Virus record (IMG/VR): IMGVR_UViG_3300021226_000021
Coordinates: 1 to 29,474 of that record
Direction: 5' to 3' (one strand)
DNA length: 29,474 bases
Source: a virus
The stretch's first letter is position 1. The number at the start of each line of letters is the position of its first letter. The translations under genes were made by a program, and so were the position numbers. Of the stretch, positions 22,401-29,337 are shown one piece after another. The notes under the pieces are model-generated. The model was not told the DNA's origin. It saw only the letters and a list, made by a program, of their open reading frames with translations, and searched no databases.

Positions 22401-24419
22401 ATGGCTGGTAAATTTGACCCTAAATGCACGTTGAACATCCTTGAGATGGCTGACATGCATAAGACAGTTGATGAGATTTTAAAGAGTGGACAACTGACAC
22501 AAGCAGAAGCTGATGCTTTGAAGACTGAGATGACAGGGCGCATCATCAAAGAAGGTGGAAGCGTCAAGAAGATACGAGCAATGGCTGCTGAGTTTGTAAT
22601 CAATGGCTACCTCACTGCCCCAACAAACATCTCAACTAACACCATGTCTGGTGCTGGACAGGTGTTGTTCTCTCCTATGTTGCGAGAGATTGAAGCTCTT
22701 GTTGGTAAAGTGACAGCATCCTCTGCTGACCAACGTAAAAGCGGTGAAGGCCTTGTTATGCTTAAAGGAATTCTTCAAGGCTTTGGAGAAGGCTTAGACT
22801 TTGCTAAGGCTGGATGGGTGACAGGCAAGCCCTTAGACTTGAAGTTTAACCCCACGGCTTTCAACATGACAGCCAAAGAGTTTAGGGATGCTCAGGTTAA
22901 GTATGGCTTTGATGATGTTAAGGCTGATGCTCTTAAGGAAGTGTTGTATGACCAAGCAACACAAGCCATCCCCGGAACAATAGGCAAGGTGCTTCGTGTT
23001 GGTTCTAAGGCTGGTGTGGCTATTGATGAGTTCTGGAAAGCCACTTTGCGTAGGATGGAGTTCAATGCTAAGGCATACAGGGATGCTGAGATATTAGCTG
23101 AGAAGCTTGGTGTGTCTAAAGAAGAAGCTTATGCCAAGGCAACAGAGCAACGTATGAACCCAGAGAATTGGGACAACCTTATGCGTGAAACTTTTGGCCT
23201 CAAAGGAACAACAGAGATTGCTAACTTTGCCAAAGAGAAAGTGTTTCAAGAAAACATTGGTGGTATTGCCAAGGTGGTACAAGAGATTCGTGCTAAGAAT
23301 CCCCTTACTGGTGCTTTGATTATTCCCTTTGTTAAGACTCCTTATAACATTCTTAAAGAAGGTGCAGCATACATGCCCGGAATTGGAGCATTGGCACGTA
23401 AGGAAATCATTGACCCATTAGTAGGCAAAGGAACAGGGAAGTTTGATTGGGCATTGGCTCAGCCTGTACAAAGAGAACGTCTTCTTGCTAAGCAAATGTT
23501 AGGCATGGCTGCAACCATGTATGTTAATTCATTGGTGGAACAAGGAACCATTACAGGTAGTAACCCCAAAGGGGACTTACCTAAATACTCTGTGAAGATT
23601 GGAGACTCTTGGTATAGCTATGCTCGTATTGAGCCTCTGTCTAGCTTGTTTGGTATTGTTGCTGATATGCATCAGACATACAACGAATACAAGAGAGACC
23701 CAAAATGGAATAAGAAAACAGAGCTTCAGATACTAGATCATTTTGGCACTGCTGCTGCACAAAGCGTAGCTGACAACATCTTGAACAAGTCCTTTGTTGA
23801 AGGGATTGCTAAGGTGGCTGCTGCTGTATTACATCCAGAGCGTTATGGTAATGCATTCGTAGAGGCCTATTCAACAACAGCAATTCCTGCTGGTGTGGCT
23901 GCTGTTGCACGAGGCTTTGACCCATATGAACGACAAGTAGTTGGCTTTACTGACAAACTTAAAGGACGTATTCCCGGCCTACGTGAAACACTTCCTGTAC
24001 GTTATGACAACATGGGGCAACCAATCAAGACAAGCGTGAGTGAGGTGCTTGCTGGTGTTAAAGTGTTTACACCAACAGAACTTCAGAAGCGTTTGAATGA
24101 AGTGGATGTAGACATTAAAGGTATTGGCAAGAAGGTTGGTAGAGTGGAACTTTCAGCAGAACAACTGTCACGATATGGACAACTTGCTGGTGGATACTTT
24201 GCTGCTGGTATAGAGAAGACAATGAACAGTCCACAATGGGGCAAACTTGATGGCTTTCAACAAGAGATGTATGTTAAGACCATTCTAGAGAAGAGCCGAA
24301 GTGCTGCTGCTAAGCAACTCACTGGTGAGCTTTATAAAACAAACCCCAAGTTTGCAACAGACTTCTATAATGAATATCTAATTAGCAAAGGCTTGCAAGG
24401 CCAAGTGCCATTGAAGTAA
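22401..24419 (+). CDS. Ejection-type internal virion protein 4
   Basis: A 672-residue protein, last in the rightward operon. The start is ATG 22401 with AAGGA five bases upstream (22391-22395, overlapping the previous stop); a TTG at 22383 in frame is not needed. The sequence is mostly helical with no signal peptide. A hydrophobic segment NPLTGALIIPFVKTPYNIL followed by KEGAAYMPG and QMLGMAATMYVNSLVEQG resembles the membrane-interacting, polyvalent-protein-associated region (LPD38-like, from memory) of large ejected phage proteins. It could form part of the DNA-transfer channel. It ends 20 bases before the bidirectional terminator. Confidence 0.72.
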   Translation: MAGKFDPKCTLNILEMADMHKTVDEILKSGQLTQAEADALKTEMTGRIIKEGGSVKKIRAMAAEFVINGYLTAPTNISTNTMSGAGQVLFSPMLREIEALVGKVTASSADQRKSGEGLVMLKGILQGFGEGLDFAKAGWVTGKPLDLKFNPTAFNMTAKEFRDAQVKYGFDDVKADALKEVLYDQATQAIPGTIGKVLRVGSKAGVAIDEFWKATLRRMEFNAKAYRDAEILAEKLGVSKEEAYAKATEQRMNPENWDNLMRETFGLKGTTEIANFAKEKVFQENIGGIAKVVQEIRAKNPLTGALIIPFVKTPYNILKEGAAYMPGIGALARKEIIDPLVGKGTGKFDWALAQPVQRERLLAKQMLGMAATMYVNSLVEQGTITGSNPKGDLPKYSVKIGDSWYSYARIEPLSSLFGIVADMHQTYNEYKRDPKWNKKTELQILDHFGTAAAQSVADNILNKSFVEGIAKVAAAVLHPERYGNAFVEAYSTTAIPAGVAAVARGFDPYERQVVGFTDKLKGRIPGLRETLPVRYDNMGQPIKTSVSEVLAGVKVFTPTELQKRLNEVDVDIKGIGKKVGRVELSAEQLSRYGQLAGGYFAAGIEKTMNSPQWGKLDGFQQEMYVKTILEKSRSAAAKQLTGELYKTNPKFATDFYNEYLISKGLQGQVPLK

Positions 24420-24439
24420 CTTCCTAGTTACCAAAAAGA

Positions 24440-24465
24440 AAGGGGACTTAATAGTCCCCTTTTTT
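24440..24465. terminator. Bidirectional Rho-independent terminator between convergent operons
   Basis: AAGGGGACT (24440-24448) pairs with AGTCCCCTT (24453-24461) around a TAAT loop, followed by T-run 24460-24465. Upstream lies AAAAAGAAA (24433-24441), which is a T-rich tail on the minus strand, so the same hairpin can stop both the rightward late transcript and the leftward operon. It lies exactly in the gap between the two converging gene sets. Confidence 0.92.
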
Positions 24466-24466
24466 G

Positions 24467-24658
24467 TTACTTCACTTGTTCAGTGTCTTCTAGATCAAAG
24501 AAGTCACCGATGTAGATTGTTAGGAATGGAAGCTTAAGAAGTACACCACAGAAAGCTACTACCTGTTCATCTTCTCCATTGGTAACAATGTGGCAGATGT
24601 CCTCATTGTACTCAATGTCCAACCCAATGCCCTGACGAAACTTAAATACAAAGCTCAT
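24467..24658 (-). CDS. Small protein, unknown function, last gene of leftward operon
   Basis: A 63-residue protein with alternating hydrophobic and acidic residues (FKFRQGIGLDIEYNED, then LLKLPFLTIYIGDFFDLEDTEQ), probably a small beta-rich fold. I do not recognise a family. An AAGGAG five bases before its ATG overlaps the reductase stop, so it is translated from the same mRNA. It ends next to the bidirectional terminator. Its placement after the reductase could mean a link to nucleotide metabolism, but there is no direct evidence. Confidence 0.72.
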   Translation of the reverse strand: MSFVFKFRQGIGLDIEYNEDICHIVTNGEDEQVVAFCGVLLKLPFLTIYIGDFFDLEDTEQVK

Positions 24659-24667
24659 AGATTCTCC

Positions 24668-26572
24668 TTAGATTTCACAAACACCAGCCACACATGCAAG
24701 CATCTGTGTACCTTCAACATTGTCTTCCACTTCAATCAAGCTATCCCAATCAATGTCTTGAGGGGTGATAGCCATCAAAGCTTCGTATTGCTCTTTCGTG
24801 CAATCTTCATATGGGGCTTGTCGATACGAGCCACCATCATAGGGCAAGAAAGACACACCACTCATCTCATCGAAGTGCTCCCATACAAAAGCTCCAACTT
24901 CCATCCACTCATGTTCCTTAACAGAGATGGTGACAGAGGGCTTATGCTCACACCAGTGACGCTGGAATACAAGCCACAAACGCAAGTGCTCAATGGCTGT
25001 CAGGCCATCACGAAGCAAGGCTCCCTCTGGTGCTTTCTTGGGGAAAGTGAACACCATCGTTTGGTCAGGTTTCATGACACAAGGCTCTGCTTGAACTCCT
25101 GATGCAACTAGATGTTGCGTAAGAGGGTCTTTAATATCCGCACGTACTCTACGATAATAGTAAGCAGCATGACGAGCGTGAATACCAGAAGCACTATCGG
25201 TAAGCTGACTAACAGTACCAGAAGGTTTAACGCAAGTGATAGCAGCAGATTGAGGAATGCCAAGCTGTTCTGCCAGAAGCTGGTTGGTTGCGATGCAGAC
25301 ATTCTTGATTTGCTCCAAAAGAACTCCAACACCCATATCATTGGGGTTATTGAGTCGAGGGTTGTCCATAATGCCTGTCATGGATACACCCAACAGACGC
25401 TCTTCTTCTGTGTTTTTCTGCCACACCTTACGTAGGTATGGGAAGTGTGTCAATGTGCTCTGGAATGTACCTAAGATTGTGGCTAAACGTGCCTTACGTT
25501 TCAAGCTATCAACGGTGTCATCAGAACGCACAACAATTTCTGACAAGTTACAGAACTGATATGGTCGAAGAATAATCTCAGAGCATGGGTTTGTACCAAA
25601 GTCAAAGTCTGGGTTTCGTCGTCCATTCTTCTTTACGATGTTCTTAGCTGCTTCACGATTGAAGACACCTCGCTCACCACTCTTGCTCTCATATAGGCTA
25701 GTCCATTCCTGCATGAAGATGCCCATGTCAGGACGCTCTGTGTAGCAAGCACTGTTGTTAGCCAATGCACGTTGTCCATCTTTCTCCCACCAAGCACCAC
25801 TCTTAGCATGGCGCATACGATCATCAGACAAGTTGGAAAGGCTAATCATAGCACTACGACGAACACCTCCAACCACCACAACCTCACCAACCTTACACAT
25901 AATGTCATGGCACTCAAGGCTGTTGAGCTTACGTCCCTTAGCATTCTTGAAGATGTTAATTACAAAAGCAAACAATTCCTTCAAAGGCTCAGGGCCACTA
26001 GCTCGTCCACCAAACACCTTCAGACGAGCACCAGCAGGCCTCACCTTAGATACATCGAACTTAGGAATCTCACCTGAGTAGAGCAAAGCAATGCATTGAC
26101 GCAGAGCTTTAGCCCATCCTTCTTTGCTGTCTGCAACTACGATAGTGGTATCACTATTGAAGAGCTGTTCTGGAATCTCAGGAAGCTTTTGTATAAACTG
26201 ACGTTCAACAGAAAAACCCACACCAGTACCACACAGAAGAATATACATAGCCTCATCGAAGGACTTAGGGTCATCCACAGGAAGATAAGAGCAATTATAA
26301 CCAGCAGTGTTATCACGTTCCAAGGCCTTTCCAGCAGTCATCACACTACGCATAGAAGGCATAACTTCCATGTTGTAGATGGCATCATACAGCTCTTTAT
26401 ACAACTTACCATCCAGCGTAAAGCTATGCTCTTTCTCCAAATGGTTTGACATAAAGTTTAAGTAACGAGCCACTGTCTCGTCCCAATTCTCTCGTCGTTG
26501 TTCATCATCCAAGTAACGAGCATACCGACTCTTTGCAATGTATTGCTCGTAACTTCCCATATAGTTCTTCAT
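24668..26572 (-). CDS. nrdJ: Class II (adenosylcobalamin-dependent) ribonucleotide reductase, monomeric type
   Basis: A 634-residue enzyme that reduces ribonucleotides to deoxyribonucleotides with coenzyme B12 as radical source and needs no second subunit. All key residues of Lactobacillus leichmannii RTPR line up by spacing: the first redox Cys94 (GYNCSYLP), the NPCSE motif with thiyl Cys330 and Glu332, the second redox Cys341 eleven residues later (FCNLSE), and the C-terminal pair Cys627 and Cys632 (CVAGVC) that receives electrons from thioredoxin. The LCGTGVGFSVER segment and the KPSGT loop (449-453) are also present. It is shorter than RTPR (739 residues), perhaps lacking an insertion. 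It implies a host that makes or imports cobalamin. The ATG overlaps the upstream small gene's stop. Confidence 0.93.
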   Translation of the reverse strand: MKNYMGSYEQYIAKSRYARYLDDEQRRENWDETVARYLNFMSNHLEKEHSFTLDGKLYKELYDAIYNMEVMPSMRSVMTAGKALERDNTAGYNCSYLPVDDPKSFDEAMYILLCGTGVGFSVERQFIQKLPEIPEQLFNSDTTIVVADSKEGWAKALRQCIALLYSGEIPKFDVSKVRPAGARLKVFGGRASGPEPLKELFAFVINIFKNAKGRKLNSLECHDIMCKVGEVVVVGGVRRSAMISLSNLSDDRMRHAKSGAWWEKDGQRALANNSACYTERPDMGIFMQEWTSLYESKSGERGVFNREAAKNIVKKNGRRNPDFDFGTNPCSEIILRPYQFCNLSEIVVRSDDTVDSLKRKARLATILGTFQSTLTHFPYLRKVWQKNTEEERLLGVSMTGIMDNPRLNNPNDMGVGVLLEQIKNVCIATNQLLAEQLGIPQSAAITCVKPSGTVSQLTDSASGIHARHAAYYYRRVRADIKDPLTQHLVASGVQAEPCVMKPDQTMVFTFPKKAPEGALLRDGLTAIEHLRLWLVFQRHWCEHKPSVTISVKEHEWMEVGAFVWEHFDEMSGVSFLPYDGGSYRQAPYEDCTKEQYEALMAITPQDIDWDSLIEVEDNVEGTQMLACVAGVCEI

Positions 26573-26724
26573 TCAAGTTCCTTTTCTATTTTATCAGCTT
26601 TATCTTCTATCACATCCATAAACCTGTCAACAAGGTCATCACTACTTATGTCCAACAGTTCTAATATTGTAACACAATCCTCACGTCTTAGCAAGTCTGC
26701 AATGTCGTACAACGTGAGGCTCAT
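26569..26724 (-). CDS. Small acidic protein, unknown function
   Basis: A 51-residue, acidic, helical protein (start MSLTLYDIADLLRRED; middle LELLDISSDDLVDRFMDVIE; end KIEKELE). It fills what otherwise looks like a 150-base gap. Its ATG overlaps the stop of the phosphoesterase gene (ATGA) and its TGA overlaps the reductase ATG, so it is almost surely translated by coupling. The LLDISSDDLVDRF pattern recurs in small phage proteins I have seen next to nucleotide-metabolism genes, role unknown. Confidence 0.8.
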   Translation of the reverse strand: MSLTLYDIADLLRREDCVTILELLDISSDDLVDRFMDVIEDKADKIEKELE

Positions 26725-27482
26725 GCGTAAGTCTCACGCAAGTAATTGAGACTAACAGGCAGCTCATCAAAGCTTCCTTCTACCACCTCATTAAACATCC
26801 ACACACCAGACCAAGAGCCGTTGGTTTGAGGGGTTAGATATTTCTCATCGTGTTGGTAGCAGATGCCAGCAAACAAGCCTGTCATGCGCTTACCATCAGC
26901 CCTACGAGCATAGGCAATGCCCCTATCCTGCACATGTCCCATGACACAGCTCATGTGCTTTTTAGCCAGCATCAACGAAGGCGAGCTGACAGGCCTTCCC
27001 ATAACGCCAGAGGTAAAGTAATGACAGTAAGCAATGCCGTCCAGAATAACAGGCTGAAGAAAATCATAACACTCCCAACCATAAGAAGCGAGGTTAAGGT
27101 CATGATAACCAATGAGGCCATCCAGTTTTCTATCGCTCTCGATAGCTCTTTGAATACGTTCTTCATGGTTTCCAAGTAGAAAAACAAGGCGTGGGTTCCA
27201 CTGTTTCTCTTTATTTCTTTTAAGACGCTGTTGTTCAGCTTTAATCGGAGACAGAAGAAGTTCCATTCCAGCACGCCCTGCTTCAATATCCGCTTGATAT
27301 GTTCTACCTTCAAAGCTTTTCTTCCCTACATCGTAAATTGAAAGGCTTGGCATATCCCAATGATCGCCAAGGTGGATGATGACATCTGGTTTCTTCTCTG
27401 CTGCATACTTGCCAACCCATTCCAGATGCTCAAGAGAAACTCCGGGTTTACATTGTGTGTCAGGAATAACTAAGTGTCTCAT
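26721..27482 (-). CDS. Calcineurin-like metallophosphoesterase
   Basis: A 253-residue dimetal phosphoesterase. Conserved blocks are DTQ (8-10), LGDHWD (38-43), GNHEER (104-109), His154 (AYCHYF) and GHVQD (182-186). The usual first block DxH is DTQ here and the last GHxH block is GHVQ, both variants found in phage members. The substrate cannot be read from sequence; proposals for phage relatives range from nucleotide or nucleic-acid phosphates to protein phosphates. It lies between the small genes and the ribonucleotide reductase, overlapping its upstream neighbour by four bases. Confidence 0.87.
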   Translation of the reverse strand: MRHLVIPDTQCKPGVSLEHLEWVGKYAAEKKPDVIIHLGDHWDMPSLSIYDVGKKSFEGRTYQADIEAGRAGMELLLSPIKAEQQRLKRNKEKQWNPRLVFLLGNHEERIQRAIESDRKLDGLIGYHDLNLASYGWECYDFLQPVILDGIAYCHYFTSGVMGRPVSSPSLMLAKKHMSCVMGHVQDRGIAYARRADGKRMTGLFAGICYQHDEKYLTPQTNGSWSGVWMFNEVVEGSFDELPVSLNYLRETYA

Positions 27483-27721
27483 TCTTCTTTATCTTTCCAC
27501 TTAGTGAGTGGGTCTACATAAGTTTTATTAAACTCTGCTTCAACATCATAGCCATAGACATTACTCAAGAAACGAGCAAAGGCTCGCATTGCATCAGGCC
27601 ATCGTGCTTCACTATCAAAGGTGGCGTATTGTGTCAATATAATATCAGGGTAATTACAAGAGTCGTCATTGTATCCCTTTTGTTCCACATGAAACATGTA
27701 GCGTGTTTTATCGTTGTCCAT
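27479..27721 (-). CDS. Small hypothetical protein
   Basis: An 80-residue protein, mildly acidic, with a mixed fold: aromatic N-terminal half (TRYMFHVEQKGYNDDSCNY), then AFARFLSNVYGYDVEAEF and a charged end. The ATG at 27721 is preferred because AAGGA (inside the ThyX stop region) lies a few bases upstream; a longer frame further up overlaps ThyX and has no ribosome site. The stop overlaps the phosphoesterase ATG. No family recognised. Confidence 0.72.
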   Translation of the reverse strand: MDNDKTRYMFHVEQKGYNDDSCNYPDIILTQYATFDSEARWPDAMRAFARFLSNVYGYDVEAEFNKTYVDPLTKWKDKEE

Positions 27722-27722
27722 A

Positions 27723-28337
27723 TTATTCCTTAATGCTTGGAAAGAGTTGCTTGATAATATCACGACACTGCTCAGCAATGAGGCGATGTTCTTTCTGTGT
27801 TGCTTTGTCACAACGAATGTCAATGTAATGAAGCCAGCTACGCAAGGTTCCATTCATGTACATGGTGCTTTCTGTTAGTCCTTCTGGCAGCACCTTACGT
27901 GCTGTCTCTTTTGCAATGCCCCTGTCTAAGGCAAGCTGATACAAAAGAGTGGACTCACGAATCATTCGGTCTTGGATGTCTGTCCACCACCCTTGAAGAG
28001 CAACGTCAGTTGTCTCAAGACTGTTTTGCCTATTCTTCTCATCTTGAAGGCGAGCCTCTGATGAAATGAATGTATTGGCAATGGCATACCGCTGACTGAA
28101 TTCTTGAAAGCTAAAACTTCTGTGTCTCAATATCTGTCTAGCAATGTCACGTGTTGTAACAATTTCCATACAAACATTGACCATCTCAAAGGGACTCCAG
28201 TGCTTATTATCTATCAAGTATTTAATAAGCTTAGGAGCTGTGGCTGTGTTGTTCTTGTTGTCTGGATTTGACACACGAGCCATCTCTGCAATGAGAGCTT
28301 CACCATTAGGTGTTGCCCATACAAGCCTAACTCCCAT
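27723..28337 (-). CDS. thyX: Flavin-dependent thymidylate synthase
   Basis: A 204-residue enzyme that methylates dUMP to dTMP with FAD, NADPH and methylene-tetrahydrofolate. The ThyX signature RHR then seven residues then Ser is exact (Arg71 to Ser81, RHRSFSFQEFSQR). Supporting blocks are WSPFEM (47-52) and ARKVLPEGL (146-154), and Tyr/Met/Asn/Gly in STMYMNGTLRSWLHY (158-171). The start ATG 28337 has AGAGG upstream; a longer reading would need a non-ATG codon. The gene overlaps the preceding small gene by 11 bases. With the class II reductase it secures dTTP supply for replication. Confidence 0.94.
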   Translation of the reverse strand: MGVRLVWATPNGEALIAEMARVSNPDNKNNTATAPKLIKYLIDNKHWSPFEMVNVCMEIVTTRDIARQILRHRSFSFQEFSQRYAIANTFISSEARLQDEKNRQNSLETTDVALQGWWTDIQDRMIRESTLLYQLALDRGIAKETARKVLPEGLTESTMYMNGTLRSWLHYIDIRCDKATQKEHRLIAEQCRDIIKQLFPSIKE

Positions 28338-28506
28338 CAGCAGCCTCTTCTGGCACTGCCAATGTAGCCCCTTGTGCAATGGCTTCTTTAAGCAGAGCTA
28401 TCAAGCCATATCGAAGGAGAGCTTCCTTGCCTTCTTTATCTGTCTCAAAGAAGCAATCGGCTGAGCCATCTTCATTCTCACGAAAGTTTGTAACTTCAAT
28501 CTTCAT
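28327..28506 (-). CDS. Small hypothetical protein upstream of thyX
   Basis: A 59-residue protein (start MKIEVTNFRENEDGSADC, then FFETDKEGKEALLRYGLIAL, and a short Ala-rich end). The pattern of a beta strand, ENEDGSA turn, acidic strand and helix is one I associate with small phage proteins of unknown role. ATG overlaps the previous gene's stop (ATGA); its TAG lies 11 bases inside thyX. Short but tightly wired into the operon. Confidence 0.8.
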   Translation of the reverse strand: MKIEVTNFRENEDGSADCFFETDKEGKEALLRYGLIALLKEAIAQGATLAVPEEAADGS

Positions 28507-28808
28507 GTTTCAAAACTCCTTACAACATGGGGTTCATCATAAACACCAATGACAGGGAACACTGCTGCTTTAGTAACTCTCATCTCAATGCGTTCAGCAG
28601 CATCTTTGAAAGAGCCAAACATAAAGTCTCCTGCTGCTTCTTTAATAACTTCAATTGCCTCTTCTTTGGTACGTGCTAGGATACATTGCAAGCCACCATA
28701 TTCACTGCTAGGAAACGGAACCCAATAGTTAACAAGGTATAGATACCATTGCTCATTGCTGCTTGGGTCTACGTGTTCTGGCAAGGGGTTTTTCCTTGGT
28801 CTTCCCAT
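28503..28808 (-). CDS. Small hypothetical protein with AT-hook-like start
   Basis: A 101-residue protein. Its N terminus MGRPRKNPLP resembles an AT-hook core (GRPRK), hinting at minor-groove DNA contact. The rest is a mixed alpha-beta domain (WYLYLVNYWVPFPSSEYGG, ILARTKEEAIEVIKEAA), and it ends with EPHVVRSFET. No family recognised. A strong AGAGG site precedes the ATG, which lies 56 bases inside the end of the HNH gene. The stop overlaps the next small gene. Confidence 0.78.
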   Translation of the reverse strand: MGRPRKNPLPEHVDPSSNEQWYLYLVNYWVPFPSSEYGGLQCILARTKEEAIEVIKEAAGDFMFGSFKDAAERIEMRVTKAAVFPVIGVYDEPHVVRSFET

Positions 28809-29226
28809 ATTCTTTCCTCTCTTCTTTCTCTAAAGCTGTCTTGTTTGAATGACATGGTTTGCACAGCACCTGTAAGTTTTCTTTCTCACAGAACATTCTA
28901 CCTATGTATGTTTCCCAATCAACAAAGCCTTTCTTTGGGTCAACAACAGGGAAGATGTGGTCAACTTGTACATCAGAAGCAATGAAGTGTCTTGAGCAAT
29001 GAGCACAAGAGTAATGCATTGCCATCTTGTTTGTCTTCTTGTTAACCTTCCTACCGATGTAGGCTGCCTTCAAAGCTTTGAACTTAGGAGGCCATCTACG
29101 TGTAGCTGTTCTTAAAGCAGAAACAACAAAGCTTCTAAATCTAGCTGCTGTCCATTCATTGTCGTTATACCTTTGTTCTGTACCACTGACAGAGGAGGTT
29201 TCCGAATCCTTCAACTTCTTTTTCAT
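28753..29226 (-). CDS. HNH endonuclease
   Basis: A 157-residue nuclease with a clear zinc-stabilised HNH fold: two CxxC pairs (Cys74/Cys77 in CAHC and Cys122/Cys125 in CKPC), the catalytic Asp89-His90 in VQVDHIFPV, Asn117 in ENLQVLC and His126 in CHSNKT. A basic N-terminal part (ALRTATRRWPPKFKALKAA) could contact DNA. It may act as a free-standing homing or packaging/repair nuclease; only the fold is certain. The frame stays open into the adapter, but ATG 29226 is the sensible start (GGGAG twelve bases away is weak). It overlaps the truncated HExxH gene by 62 bases. An automatic call would wrongly extend it through adapter-coded peptide. Confidence 0.82.
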   Translation of the reverse strand: MKKKLKDSETSSVSGTEQRYNDNEWTAARFRSFVVSALRTATRRWPPKFKALKAAYIGRKVNKKTNKMAMHYSCAHCSRHFIASDVQVDHIFPVVDPKKGFVDWETYIGRMFCEKENLQVLCKPCHSNKTALEKEERKEYGKTKEKPLARTRRPKQQ

Positions 29227-29279
29227 CGTGGCTTGTTTCTCCCATTGTGAATTTAATTGCATGTACAAGCTCATGAAAA
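29165..29279 (-). CDS. Truncated HExxH metallopeptidase-like protein (C-terminal end only)
   Basis: The last 37 codons of a gene whose start lies beyond the contig edge. The fragment reads F then HELVHAI, so HExxH zinc-binding helix (HELVH) is the first thing present, followed by KFTMGETSHDEKEVEGFGNLLCQ, in which Glu of EKEVEG would be the third ligand, and a short WYRTKV tail. This resembles small phage zinc-peptidase (minigluzincin-like) proteins. It stops at TAA 29165-29167 and overlaps the HNH gene in a different frame. Adapter begins right at its 5' side, so truncation is an assembly effect. Confidence 0.7.
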
Positions 29280-29337
29280 AGATCGGAAGAGCGTCGTGTA
29301 GGGAAAGAGTGTAGATCTCGGGGGTCGCCGTAGCATT
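29280..29337 (+). other. Illumina P5 / universal adapter (reverse complement)
   Basis: The 58 bases from AGATCGGAAGAGCGTCGTGT onward are the reverse complement of the TruSeq universal adapter through the P5 end. Two T-to-G differences are visible, at 29322 and 29333. Together with P7 at the left end, the contig has the strand topology of a single sequencing-library molecule. Phage sequence ends at 29279; the A at 29280 is ambiguous. Confidence 0.97.

Noticed and set aside
24590-25102. 170-residue plus-strand frame opposite the reductase
   Set aside because: Antisense shadow of nrdJ with no recognisable features.
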